DNA of 64,000 bases, from contig JANQNP010000114.1 in the NCBI GenBank assembly GCA_028279505.1, positions 1 to 64,000 on the forward strand. Reading direction: 5' to 3'. A program made the translations under genes and the position numbers. This stretch comes from Dehalococcoidia bacterium. Lineage in GTDB: Bacteria > Chloroflexota > Dehalococcoidia > UBA2979. Of this stretch, positions 9,146 through 17,665 are shown in pieces. Each line of letters opens with the position of its first letter. Position 1 is the first letter of the stretch. The notes below the pieces were generated by a model. It saw only the letters and a program-made list of their open reading frames with translations, did no database searches and was not told the DNA's origin.

Positions 9146-10567
9146 GTGGCTCAAACACGCTCGTGGGCGGTCGCCGCCCTGATCCTGGCGGCCATGGCCG
9201 TCGCGGCCTGCTCTAGCGACGACGGTGATCCGACCGCCGCCGACCCGGGTGGCGACGACCCGACGGGGACGGCGACCGCGGCCACTGCTGCTCCGACGGA
9301 GGCCGCGACTGACGGGCCTTCGACGCCGGTGACGATCCCGAGTCTCAGCGAGGACATCGACGCGCTGCTGTCGCCATTCAGCAGCGGCTTCGACCCGGCG
9401 CGGATCGAGCGGATCGGGCAGTCGGGCGAGTTGAGCCTCGGCTGGGTGCTGTCGGACATGCTGCGGTTCGTGGACAGCTCCGACGCGCTGACGGCGATCG
9501 AGCGGGCGTTCTGGGAGCTGACCGGGGAGCCCGAGGGCAGCATTCGCGGCTGGACGACGATCACGAACTACCTGCTGGCAGCGGACGTACCGGCGCCCGA
9601 CGGCTACCAGCGCTGGAAGAGCATGCTCTACGTGCGCTTCGGCGAGGAGTGGGCGCCGTTCTTCGACGACGCGGACGCGGAGGTGGACTGGCGACTCGTG
9701 AGCTGGGGCGGCGTCGGGATCGACGACCGACCGGTGGAGGAGGCGCACCGGCCCTGCTTCGCGTGCATCCCGACGCTGAACGACCCCGCGGTGACCGACG
9801 CGTCCGGCGGCGACTGGTACCCGGACGAGCGGCTGGTGTTCGGCGTGGTGGTCGACGGCGAGGCGCGGGCGTACCCAAAGAACCAGATGGAAGTTCACGA
9901 GATGGTGAACGACACGCTGGGCGACCGCCGGATCGGCCTCATCTACTGCACGCTCTGCGGGACGGCGCAGGCGTTCTTCACGGACGAGCTGCCGGAGGGG
10001 ATCGAGACACCGACCGGAACGTTCGAACTGCGCACGTCCGGGCTGCTCTCGCGTTCGAACAAGGTGATGTACGAGTTTCACACGTTCTCGTTCTTCGACA
10101 CGTTCCGCGGGAAGGCGGTCAGCGGACCGCTGCAGGACGTGGGGCTGGAGCTCGAGCCGGTGAGCGTGTCGGTCTCGACGTGGGCCGAGTGGAAGGCGGG
10201 GCACCCGGACACGACGATCGTGGCGGAGGACGGCGGGCTCGACCGGACGTACCCACTCGACCCGCTGGGCGGACGTGACGACAACGGCCCGATCTTCCCG
10301 ATCGGCGACGTCGACCCTCGATTGCCGGTCCAGGACCAGGTGCTCGGGGTGCGTCACAACGGGGCGACGGTGGCGTTCCCGGAGGTCGCGGCACGGGTGG
10401 CGATCAGCGCTGGCGACGAGGTCGCCTCCGACGGGATCGTCGTGCGGCTGGAGTCGGGTGCGCTGCGCGCGTTCACCGAGGACGGCGAGCCGATCGCGAC
10501 GCACCAGTCGTTCTGGTTCGCGTGGAGCCAGTTCTTCCCGGAGACGACGGTCTGGGGACAGAGCTAG
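9146..10567 (+). CDS. DUF3179 domain-containing lipoprotein
   Basis: The protein has 473 residues. A signal peptide with the lipobox VAACSS is followed by a Thr/Ala/Asp linker and a DUF3179 domain over about residues 190-470. Typical features are the VVDGEARAYP strand, NDTLGDRRIGLIYCTLCGTA with its CxxCG motif, and the late segments WAEWKAGHPDTTIV and YPLDPLGGRDD. A further pair of cysteines lies in RPCFACIPTLNDP. DUF3179 proteins have no established function. The GTG start is fixed by GGAGGA eight bases upstream. It is probably anchored on the outer face of the membrane. Confidence 0.88.
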   Translation: MAQTRSWAVAALILAAMAVAACSSDDGDPTAADPGGDDPTGTATAATAAPTEAATDGPSTPVTIPSLSEDIDALLSPFSSGFDPARIERIGQSGELSLGWVLSDMLRFVDSSDALTAIERAFWELTGEPEGSIRGWTTITNYLLAADVPAPDGYQRWKSMLYVRFGEEWAPFFDDADAEVDWRLVSWGGVGIDDRPVEEAHRPCFACIPTLNDPAVTDASGGDWYPDERLVFGVVVDGEARAYPKNQMEVHEMVNDTLGDRRIGLIYCTLCGTAQAFFTDELPEGIETPTGTFELRTSGLLSRSNKVMYEFHTFSFFDTFRGKAVSGPLQDVGLELEPVSVSVSTWAEWKAGHPDTTIVAEDGGLDRTYPLDPLGGRDDNGPIFPIGDVDPRLPVQDQVLGVRHNGATVAFPEVAARVAISAGDEVASDGIVVRLESGALRAFTEDGEPIATHQSFWFAWSQFFPETTVWGQS

Positions 10568-10612
10568 CGGGCTCACCGTGCACTCGCGCCGATCGCCCGA
10601 GCGGACGCCCGA

Positions 10613-10618
10613 TACGCT
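10613..10618 (+). promoter_or_regulatory. -10 element of a probable leaderless promoter
   Basis: TACGCT lies exactly 6 nt before the ATG at 10625, so transcription would start at or next to the start codon. No convincing -35 is visible. The same hexamer with the same spacing precedes the gene at 58512. Confidence 0.4.
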
Positions 10619-10624
10619 GGGGGC

Positions 10625-11446
10625 ATGAGCACGCAGGACTCCTCCGGGCCACGGCTGCGCCGCGAGACCACGCTGGGCCTCGAAACGGTCGCCGCGGCGC
10701 TGGAACTGGCGCTCACCGGCAACGGGGCGGACGAGATCACCTCGAAGGGTGGGCGAGACCTCGTGACCGCGGTGGACACCGCCGTGGAGGATCTCGTTCG
10801 CGAGCGGCTGACTGACGCGCTCGGGCTCCCGGTGATCGGGGAGGAACGTGGCGGAACGGCGCCGAGCGATGGCTCGGCCTACTGGCTCGTCGACCCGATC
10901 TGCGGCACCCGCAACCTCGCCTCCGGCACGCCGCTCTACTCGGTCAACCTCGCCCTGATCGAGGATGGTGTGGTGACGGCGAGCGTGGCGGGCGACCCCT
11001 CGACGGGTGACATCGCCGTCGCGGAGCGCGACGGCGGCGCGTGGGCGCTGGCCGACGGTGCGTGGCGTGTGTTGCGCACGGACGCGAGCAGCCACCTGGT
11101 CTGCGGCGAGGACGCGAAAGCGACGGGGCGTCGTCGCGATCACGCGGCCGCATTCATCGAGCGATTGATCCGGGAGGACCGCTGGGACTACCGCGCGCTC
11201 GGCACGACGTTGACGTCGATCTACGTCGCAAGCGGTCGATTCGCGGGGTATGTGGTCTTCCTGGTACCGGCACTCCACGCGGCCGCGGGGACGCTGCTGG
11301 TCACGGAGGCCGGCGGGGTGATCTCCGACGTCTACGGGGAACCGTGGTCCATCGAGTCCGACACGCTGATCGCGGCGGCCAATCCGGAGCTGCACGCCGC
11401 GCTCCTCGAGATCTCCGTCGCCACGAGACCGACCGATCCTCGATAG
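10625..11446 (+). CDS. Inositol monophosphatase-family protein with altered metal site
   Basis: The 273-residue protein has the IMPase fold. The GEE metal motif is present (VIGEERGG) and the C-terminal EAGG is intact. The central motif, normally DPIDGT, reads LVDPICGTRN, so the second aspartate is cysteine. The late motif, normally WDxAAG, reads LHAAAG, so that aspartate is histidine. Both aspartates are magnesium ligands in characterised members. The protein may use another metal arrangement, act on another substrate, or be catalytically weak. The G-rich GGGGGC between the -10 and the ATG could act as a Shine-Dalgarno but is very close. Confidence 0.82.
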   Translation: MSTQDSSGPRLRRETTLGLETVAAALELALTGNGADEITSKGGRDLVTAVDTAVEDLVRERLTDALGLPVIGEERGGTAPSDGSAYWLVDPICGTRNLASGTPLYSVNLALIEDGVVTASVAGDPSTGDIAVAERDGGAWALADGAWRVLRTDASSHLVCGEDAKATGRRRDHAAAFIERLIREDRWDYRALGTTLTSIYVASGRFAGYVVFLVPALHAAAGTLLVTEAGGVISDVYGEPWSIESDTLIAAANPELHAALLEISVATRPTDPR

Positions 11447-11461
11447 CGGGAGCGGGCCTCG

Positions 11462-11857
11462 TCAGTCAGAGTCGGCTTCGGCCTCGAGGGCGTCTTGCAG
11501 CCCACGCTGGAGTTGGTTGAGCGGCCGCTCCATAGGGTGGTCGGCGTGGCGGAAGCGAGAGGTCAACAGACCTCGGGCGTAGCGAAGCAGGAATCGCGGA
11601 ACGCCGAGCTGCCACCACTGCGTGATGTGACCGGCTTCGTGGCCGATCAGGGCGAGGCCGCGCGGGGACCGCCGGTCATAGCGGCCGGCGCGGAAGAGGA
11701 CGGTGCGTCCGAAGGTCATCGCGCCCGCTCGGAAGAGCGGTGGGACCCAGCGTCCGGGCGCACCGGTCACCACGTGCATCGCGCGCAGCTCCGGCTCGGG
11801 AACGCCGTGCGCGAGGAGGCGGGTGATCGCAGCCTCGGGAAGCGGCTGGCCCGGCAC
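11462..11857 (-). CDS. Small HEXXH putative metallopeptidase-like protein (DUF4157-like)
   Basis: This 131-residue protein follows the HerA-like ATPase gene on the same strand with a gap of 11 bases. The core reads LIGHEAGHITQWWQLG, a HEXXH motif in the context seen in DUF4157-type domains (HE-x-x-H followed by Q/W). It may be a zinc protein, but no third ligand is clear. No ATG is available; GTG at 11857 is chosen because it lies just after the upstream stop. Proximity suggests co-transcription with the ATPase gene; a functional link is unproven. Confidence 0.65.
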   Translation of the reverse strand: MPGQPLPEAAITRLLAHGVPEPELRAMHVVTGAPGRWVPPLFRAGAMTFGRTVLFRAGRYDRRSPRGLALIGHEAGHITQWWQLGVPRFLLRYARGLLTSRFRHADHPMERPLNQLQRGLQDALEAEADSD

Positions 11858-11868
11858 CGCGAGACCCG

Positions 11869-14319
11869 CTAGACGGGGACCCAGACGAGGGCGATCTCGT
11901 CGACGGTGATGTCGGTCTTCTCGAGACCGATCTCGAGCGGCTCGATCGCCTCGGCGCGCTCGGCCCAGAGGTCGTTCAGCTCGGAGAGGTCGTCGAGGAG
12001 CGCGGCCTCGAGGTCTTCGAGCTTGAGGTGCTCCTCTTCGAGCCGGTCTTCGGCGTTCTTCAGGCGCTGCTCGGTGCGCGAGCTGGTGGCGCGGCGGGAG
12101 GAAGCGCCCTTGGCGACTTTCGCGCCCGCCACGGCTCTCTCTGTCTTCGTCATCTCGCGTACGTCCTTCTTGCCGCCAAAGAACGAGCCGATCAGATCGC
12201 CGACCACGGCGATCACCTCGCTCCCGCGGCGCGAGGACTTGTCGACCTCGAGCTGCTCGACGCGATCCTCGGCGCGTTCGATCGCGGCGTGGACGCGGTC
12301 CATCTTCGTCTCGAAGCGGTCGCGCAGTTTCGCGGCGGCGGCGTCGGCCGCCTTGCGGCCGGCCTCGTCGCAGCGCTTCAGGAACTCGTCCTCGGTCTCG
12401 CCGACGCGCGAGTAGAGCTTGAGCTCGCGGTTGCGGAACACGTTGATGGAGCGCTCGCGGTACAGATGGTCCTTGAGGTCGGTGGAGAGGCCTCGGAAGA
12501 AGGTCGATTCGTCGACGGGGGCGTCGGTGAGCGTGTAGACGGCGCCGTCGGGGGCGTCGTTGCGGAGGTCGCGGGCCTCGTAGTCGACGGCGCGGGCCTC
12601 GGCGGCGTCGGGCGCCCTCGAGAGGGGGAAGAGCACGGCCTCCCACTCCTCCTGGTGGTCGACGTCGGCGCGCCGCTCGTCGAAGCGCATGTGGACGCGG
12701 GCGACGACGGCGGGCGCCATCCGCGTGCTGCGCGGGTCGACGCCGAGGTCGCGCGCCCAGGGGGTCGCCGGGTCGAGGTAGTAGACGGGGACGCCCTTCG
12801 GTGCGTCGGGCGCAACGAGGGTCTCGTTCTCGGCGAGGGTGGCGGCCGGCGCCGCCGGGGCGGCGGCGGGCGGGGAGGCCTCGCGAGGTGGGGTGGCCTC
12901 GGGCGGTGGCGCTTCCTCGGTGGCGGCGCGGGCGGGATCGTCGGCGGTGAGGGTAGCGATCTGCTCGCGGGTGAGCGGGCCTCGGAGGTAGGACATGGCC
13001 CAGCGGGTGGTGAAGAGTTGCGGGCCGCCTCGGTCGTGTGTGTTGTGGAGGACGAACTGCCGCTTGCCGAGGCCCGAGATCGAGCGGTCGATCGCGTCGA
13101 GGTCGACGCCGCCGCTGGCGGCGGAGAGGGCCTCGAGGACGCGGGCCTTGTCGCGCTCGGTCTGGAGGCGGCCGATCATCCAGGTGCCGGCGTTCGACAT
13201 GGCCTTGTAGTCGAGGTCAACGGGGTTCTGGGTGCTCAGGACGAAGCCGACGCCATAGGCACGTGCCTGCTTGAGCAGCGTGAGGATCGGGGCCTTGGCG
13301 GGCGGGTTGGCGGTGGGTGGGGCGAAGCCGAAGACCTCGTCCATGTAGAGCAGCGCGCGGAGGTCCGTGGTGCCGGACTGAGCGCGCATCCAGGTGACGA
13401 CCTTCGAGAGGACGAGGGAGACGACGAACTGCCGCTCCTCCTCGGAGAGGTGCGCGAGGTAGAGGATCGAGCAGCGGGGGGTGCCGTCGGCCTCGTAGAG
13501 GAGCGCCTGGATGTCGAGCGGTGGCCCGTCGGTCCAGGCGCCGAAGGTGGGCGAGGCGACGAGGGCGTTCAGGCGCATGGCGAGGGCGCGACGGTCGTCC
13601 GGCGGGAAGAACGTGTCCACCTCGAAGACGCCGAGCTTGCGGAGGGGCGGGTCCATCGTCTGGGCGATGAGGGTGGCGAGGTCGATCGGCTGGCCTTCGC
13701 GCCAGGCGTGCTCGATCAGGTTGGCGAGCAAGACGTGCTCGCGGCTGGCAAGTGGATCGGCCTCGATCCCGACGAGCCCGAGGAGACCGGTGACGAAGGC
13801 GGAGGCCTCGGCGCTGGTGGTCTCCTCGTCAGCGTCGCCGCCCGGGGCAGCGAGGTCGCCGACGATGTTGAGGGGGACGCCGGCGGTTGAGCCAGGGGTG
13901 TAGATCGCGATGTCGGCGGCGGCCTGGAGCTGGCGGAGATCCTCGGCGGTGGTTTCCCAGCCGGCGAGGCCGTTGCGCCAGAGCTCGGCCTGAGACGCGG
14001 CGAAGGCGTCGGGGGTGACGCCGTCGCGGTCGGCGTCGCCCTCGTTGATCCACGGGCGGAAATCGGCGGGGGCGAAGTCGGGGAAGGTCAGGCGGAGGTT
14101 GGGCATGTCGCCCTTGGGGTCGAGGACGAGGACGGGGACGCCGGCGGCGAGCGCCTCCTCGATCATGACGACCGCGAGGCCGGTCTTGCCGGAGCCGGTC
14201 ATGCCGACGATGACGCCGTGGGTGGTGAGGTCGGCGGCCTCGTAGTGGAGGGGGGCGGTGCGTTCGCCGTCCTCGGAGACGACGTCGCCGAGGCGGAAGC
14301 TGCCGGGTTCGCGGTCCAT
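11869..14319 (-). CDS. HerA-like ATPase (DUF853 family)
   Basis: The 816-residue protein has a HerA/FtsK-superfamily ATPase domain. Walker A is GMTGSGKTG at about residues 39-47 and Walker B is LLYMDEVFGFAPP at about 324. The sensor-like segment GVGFVLSTQNPVDLDYK follows. A proline/alanine-rich hinge lies around 470-510, and the C-terminal third has heptad-like charged helices (DRVHAAIERAEDRVEQLEVD region) expected to be coiled coil. Members are hexameric DNA-translocating or bacterial defence/repair-associated ATPases; no nuclease partner such as NurA is adjacent here. The ATG start has GAGGA upstream. Confidence 0.88.
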   Translation of the reverse strand: MDREPGSFRLGDVVSEDGERTAPLHYEAADLTTHGVIVGMTGSGKTGLAVVMIEEALAAGVPVLVLDPKGDMPNLRLTFPDFAPADFRPWINEGDADRDGVTPDAFAASQAELWRNGLAGWETTAEDLRQLQAAADIAIYTPGSTAGVPLNIVGDLAAPGGDADEETTSAEASAFVTGLLGLVGIEADPLASREHVLLANLIEHAWREGQPIDLATLIAQTMDPPLRKLGVFEVDTFFPPDDRRALAMRLNALVASPTFGAWTDGPPLDIQALLYEADGTPRCSILYLAHLSEEERQFVVSLVLSKVVTWMRAQSGTTDLRALLYMDEVFGFAPPTANPPAKAPILTLLKQARAYGVGFVLSTQNPVDLDYKAMSNAGTWMIGRLQTERDKARVLEALSAASGGVDLDAIDRSISGLGKRQFVLHNTHDRGGPQLFTTRWAMSYLRGPLTREQIATLTADDPARAATEEAPPPEATPPREASPPAAAPAAPAATLAENETLVAPDAPKGVPVYYLDPATPWARDLGVDPRSTRMAPAVVARVHMRFDERRADVDHQEEWEAVLFPLSRAPDAAEARAVDYEARDLRNDAPDGAVYTLTDAPVDESTFFRGLSTDLKDHLYRERSINVFRNRELKLYSRVGETEDEFLKRCDEAGRKAADAAAAKLRDRFETKMDRVHAAIERAEDRVEQLEVDKSSRRGSEVIAVVGDLIGSFFGGKKDVREMTKTERAVAGAKVAKGASSRRATSSRTEQRLKNAEDRLEEEHLKLEDLEAALLDDLSELNDLWAERAEAIEPLEIGLEKTDITVDEIALVWVPV

Positions 14320-14497
14320 CTCGTCCTCCTCGCGACGGCCAGTACGCAGCGAAGTGTAGGCACCCGCGAGCGCAGGCGGGACCGTTGAGCGCGGCGTGAA
14401 CGAGGCGGGAGGGTTCGCGGCCGAGTGGTCAGTCGTGGGTACCGGAGCCGCTGCTAGAGTCGATCAGCACCGCACCACAGCGACGACGGGATGACCG

Positions 14498-14716
14498 ATG
14501 GAAGCACTGATCAAGATGGTTGCCGAGCGCGCCGGGATCGACGAGAGCCAGGCGGCGAAGGCCGTCGAGGTCGTCGTGGGGCAGCTCAAGGACCGACTCC
14601 CCGAGCCGATGGCAGGCCAGGTGGAGGGGCTCCTCGGAGGGGACGGCGACGGCGACGGCGATGGGCCGGACCTCGGTGGGGCGATCGGCGGGATCGGGAA
14701 GAAGCTCGGGCTGTAG
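14498..14716 (+). CDS. Small conserved protein, MEALIKMV family (DUF2267/DUF2780-like)
   Basis: The 72-residue protein has a predicted helical N-terminus (MEALIKMVAERAGIDESQAA, then AVEVVVGQLKDRLPEPMAGQ) followed by an Asp/Gly run and a GGAIGGIGKKLGL tail. This layout matches small bacterial proteins of the DUF2267/DUF2780 type, whose function is unknown. A second ATG at 14490 is out of frame. A -10-like TAGAGT lies at 14455-14460. The Asp-Gly run comes from a short GACGGC triplet-pair repeat. Confidence 0.65.
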   Translation: MEALIKMVAERAGIDESQAAKAVEVVVGQLKDRLPEPMAGQVEGLLGGDGDGDGDGPDLGGAIGGIGKKLGL

Positions 14717-14756
14717 CGGTCGCCGGGCGCCACGCGTCGCCAACCTCGAGGGGCCG

Positions 14757-15134
14757 TTAGGCCTCGGGAGCCGCGGAGAGCGACAGGACGTTGCCGTCCG
14801 GGTCGTTGAACCAAGCGATGCGGTGGCCGCTGGGCGCGGTCCAGATGCCGAGGTCGTCCTGATCCGACTGGAAGCGCAGGAACTCGATGCCGCGCGCGTC
14901 GAGGTCGATCACGCGCTGGCGGATGTCCTGCACCTCCCAGCCGAGCACGGTGAACGGCTGGGGGGTCAGTTCCTCGACGGCGACGATGCGGATCAGGCGG
15001 TTCGCTGAGCGGCAGATCAGGGCGAAGCCGTCGTTAGCGACGACCTCGAGGCCGAGCGTCTCGCCGTAGAAGGCGTGCGCGCGCTCAAGGTCGGTGCTGG
15101 CGACGAAGCTGGTCGTCGGGTCGTTGGCGAGCAT
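14757..15134 (-). CDS. VOC (glyoxalase/bleomycin resistance) family protein
   Basis: The 125-residue protein spans one glyoxalase-fold unit: FVASTDLERAHAFYGETLGL at the N-terminus and PSGHRIAWFNDPDGNVLSL at the C-terminus, the latter carrying the usual DPDGN turn. VOC proteins bind a divalent metal or a small molecule; the substrate cannot be inferred. The start is an ATG with GAGGA upstream. It ends convergently with the small gene at 14498, and a degenerate intergenic repeat unit overlaps its 3' end. Confidence 0.88.
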   Translation of the reverse strand: MLANDPTTSFVASTDLERAHAFYGETLGLEVVANDGFALICRSANRLIRIVAVEELTPQPFTVLGWEVQDIRQRVIDLDARGIEFLRFQSDQDDLGIWTAPSGHRIAWFNDPDGNVLSLSAAPEA

Positions 15135-15148
15135 GTCGCGGGTCCTCG

Positions 15149-15910
15149 TCAGCTCACGCGCGAGCGGAGGGCGAGCAGCGACAGGGTGCCGGTGAGCACG
15201 AAGAGGCCGCCGATCGCGCCGAGTGCGGCGGCGAGGTCGCCGAACTCCCAGCCGTCGAGGATGAGCGAGCGCATCCCCTCGAGGATGTAGGTCACCGGGT
15301 TGATGGTGGCCAGGAACTCGAGCCAGCCCGCAAAGATCTCCTTCGGCGCGAAGGCGGGGGAGAGGAAGAGCAGCGGGAAGAAGATCAGGAAACCGGCCTG
15401 CGCGGCCTGCGGACTGCCGGTCTTGAGGCCGATCGCGAGACCGATACCCGAGTAGGACGCGCCGAACGCGGCGGCGAGGAAGAGGATGACGAGGTAGCCA
15501 GCTGGACCCGCGGCCATACCGGCGCCCGCGAGCGCACCGACGACGAGGACGATCGCGGTGAACGCGGCCGAGCGGATGCCGTCCGCGATCAGGCGGCCGA
15601 GGAGGATCGCGCTCCTCGGCGCCGGGGTGAGCAGGAGCTTGTCGAAGTAGCCGCGCTCGATGTCAGTGGTGACGGCGACACCGGAGACGGCGGCGGCGCC
15701 GGCGACGGCCTGCAGGATGCCGACGGGGACCTGGAAGCCCTCGTAGTTGTCGACGCCGAAGGCGTTGCCGGCGATCTGGCCGACGGCGCCGACGGTTACG
15801 AAGAAGAAGAACACCGGGATGAAGATGTTGCCGACCTCGACGCCGGGCTGGCGGAGGGTCTCGCGGATCGCGCGCATCGCGAGGTGGTAGCTCGGTCGGA
15901 GCACGCTCAT
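15149..15910 (-). CDS. ABC-2 type transporter permease (DrrB-like)
   Basis: The 253-residue protein has about six membrane segments and the ABC-2 family C-terminal part (INPVTYILEGMRSLILDGW). Its ATG overlaps the stop of the ATPase gene at 15907 by four bases (ATGA), so they form one exporter. The long open frame upstream of this ATG is a shadow of the ATPase gene. Family members export drugs, lipids or polysaccharides; the substrate here is unknown. Confidence 0.9.
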   Translation of the reverse strand: MSVLRPSYHLAMRAIRETLRQPGVEVGNIFIPVFFFFVTVGAVGQIAGNAFGVDNYEGFQVPVGILQAVAGAAAVSGVAVTTDIERGYFDKLLLTPAPRSAILLGRLIADGIRSAAFTAIVLVVGALAGAGMAAGPAGYLVILFLAAAFGASYSGIGLAIGLKTGSPQAAQAGFLIFFPLLFLSPAFAPKEIFAGWLEFLATINPVTYILEGMRSLILDGWEFGDLAAALGAIGGLFVLTGTLSLLALRSRVS

Positions 15911-16905
15911 GCGCCGGCTCCGTTCGCGACGACGCCATCCTCGGTGGCGGCGTCGGGTTCGAGGTGGTGGCCGGTCTTGCGCAGGAAGACGTCGTCGAGG
16001 GTGGGTTCCTTCAGCGACACGTCGCGGACCTCGATGCCGGCCTCGCGCATGGCGAGGACGATCGGGGCGATCGCGGCGGCGCCGTCGCGGACGTAGACGA
16101 CGATGGTGTCGTCGACGTCGCGGACGTCCTCGACGTTGGCGATCGCGGTGAGGGAGCGGTGGAGCTCCTCGGAATGCTCGGTCTCGCCGTGGAGGCCGAT
16201 CGTGACGACGTCGGCGCCGACGCTGTCCTTCAAAGCGTCGGGGCTGCCCTGAGCGACGATCTGGCCCTGATCGATGATGGCGACCTCGTGGGCGAGCGCG
16301 TCGGCTTCCTCGAGGTACTGGGTGGTGAGGAAGAAGGTGACGCCTTCGTCCTGATTGAGGCGCTCGACGTAGCGCCAGAGCGAGTCGCGGCTGGCGGGGT
16401 CGAGGCCGGTGGTGGGCTCGTCGAGGAAGATGATGCGCGGGCCGTGGATCAGCGCGGAGGCGAGGTCGAGGCGGCGCTGCATGCCGCCGGAGTAGGTCTT
16501 GATGCGGCGGTCGGCGGCCTCGGAGAGCTCGACGACCTCGAGGAGGTCGTTGACGCGGCGCTGGACCTCGCGAGTGGGGACCTCGCAGAGGTGGGCCTGG
16601 AGCGAGAGCAGCTCGCGGCCGGTCTGGAGGTCGTCGAGGCCGGCCTCCTGCAGGGCGACGCCGATGCGGCGGCGTACCTCGGAGGGAGCGCGCAGCGCGT
16701 CGATGCCGTCGATGGCGATCGAGCCGCTGGTCGGCGGGAGAAGGGTGGTGAGCATACGGATGGTGGTGGTCTTGCCGGAGCCGTTGGGGCCGAGGAAGCC
16801 GAAGATCTGGCCCTCCTCGACGTCGATCTCGATGCCGTTCACGGCGTGAACGGCGTCGAAGTGCCGGGTCAGTTCGGCGGCCCGAATCTTGGTGGCGGTG
16901 GTCAC
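15907..16905 (-). CDS. ABC transporter ATP-binding protein (DrrA-like)
   Basis: The 332-residue ATPase of the daunorubicin-resistance type has Walker A GPNGSGKTT, signature YSGGMQRRLDLA, Walker B IIFLDEPTTGLDP and the FFLTTQYLEEAD switch. The C-terminal domain after about residue 225 contains the family's regulatory region and ends near LKEPTLDDVFLRKTG. GTG at 16905 with GAGGAG upstream is the start. It is coupled to the permease gene by overlapping stop and start. Confidence 0.92.
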   Translation of the reverse strand: MTTATKIRAAELTRHFDAVHAVNGIEIDVEEGQIFGFLGPNGSGKTTTIRMLTTLLPPTSGSIAIDGIDALRAPSEVRRRIGVALQEAGLDDLQTGRELLSLQAHLCEVPTREVQRRVNDLLEVVELSEAADRRIKTYSGGMQRRLDLASALIHGPRIIFLDEPTTGLDPASRDSLWRYVERLNQDEGVTFFLTTQYLEEADALAHEVAIIDQGQIVAQGSPDALKDSVGADVVTIGLHGETEHSEELHRSLTAIANVEDVRDVDDTIVVYVRDGAAAIAPIVLAMREAGIEVRDVSLKEPTLDDVFLRKTGHHLEPDAATEDGVVANGAGA

Positions 16906-17023
16906 TGCGCGCTCCTCGAACGGTTCGCTGCAACGGAACCGATGCGGCAGGGTACCGCTCCTTCGTAGTCGCGACGACTGCCCAGATGGGCAGGCCTACC
17001 ATCCGGGGGATCGGAGGGTGACG

Positions 17024-17665
17024 ATGGCAGGACGTGAGGCGCCGCCACTGGAGTTGCTGGAGACCGGCCCACCGGATGGCCTCGGCCGGTTCGTGTTCGC
17101 GCATGGGGCGGGGCTGGCGATGGACGCGCCTCGGATGGAGGCGATCGCGAGCGGGCTCGCGGACGCCGGGGTGCGGGTCGTGCGCTTCGAGTTCCCGTAC
17201 ATGCGGCGCGGACGGAGCGAGGGGAAGCGCGGTGCGCCGGACCGGCCGGCCGTGCTCGAGGCGACGTGGCGCGAGGTGATCGAGCGGGTTGGCGATCCGG
17301 GTTCGCTGGTGATCGGGGGGCGCTCGATGGGTGGGCGAATCGCCTCGATGGTGGCGGACGAGGCGGGGGTGCGCGGGCTCGCGTGCCTCGGGTATCCGTT
17401 CCACCCGCTGGGGAAGCCAGAGCGCACGCGGACGGAGCACCTCGCCGAGCTGCGCACGCCGACGCTGATCGTGCAGGGCGAGCGGGATGCGATGGGGAAC
17501 CGAGACGAGGTCGCTGGATACGAGCTGGCGGACTCGATCGAGGTGGTGTGGTTACCGGACGGCGATCACTCGTTCGTGCCGCGGAAGCGGTCCGGGGTGA
17601 CCGAGGCTGAGAACGTCGCGACGGCTGTGGAGGCGGTGCGGGGGTTCATCGAACGGCTCGGGTGA
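17024..17665 (+). CDS. Alpha/beta hydrolase, KANL3/Tex30-like family
   Basis: The 213-residue protein is an alpha/beta hydrolase of the Tex30/KANL3 type: FVFAHGAGLAMDAPRM near the N-terminus, nucleophile elbow GGRSMGGRIAS, acid region VQGERDAMGNR and the histidine in LPDGDHSFVPRK. These match the family's typical length of about 210 residues. Start ATG 17024 follows GGAGG at 17013-17017; upstream extension of the frame is not needed. Substrate unknown. Confidence 0.87.
   Translation: MAGREAPPLELLETGPPDGLGRFVFAHGAGLAMDAPRMEAIASGLADAGVRVVRFEFPYMRRGRSEGKRGAPDRPAVLEATWREVIERVGDPGSLVIGGRSMGGRIASMVADEAGVRGLACLGYPFHPLGKPERTRTEHLAELRTPTLIVQGERDAMGNRDEVAGYELADSIEVVWLPDGDHSFVPRKRSGVTEAENVATAVEAVRGFIERLG

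Noticed and set aside
12028..13890. 620-codon plus-strand frame opposite the HerA-like ATPase
   Set aside because: It is a compositional shadow; the product has no domain, while the minus-strand frame has Walker A and B motifs.
14641..14664. Short GACGGC repeat, possible CRISPR or microsatellite
   Set aside because: It encodes the Asp-Gly run of a small protein; there are no spacers or conserved longer repeats.
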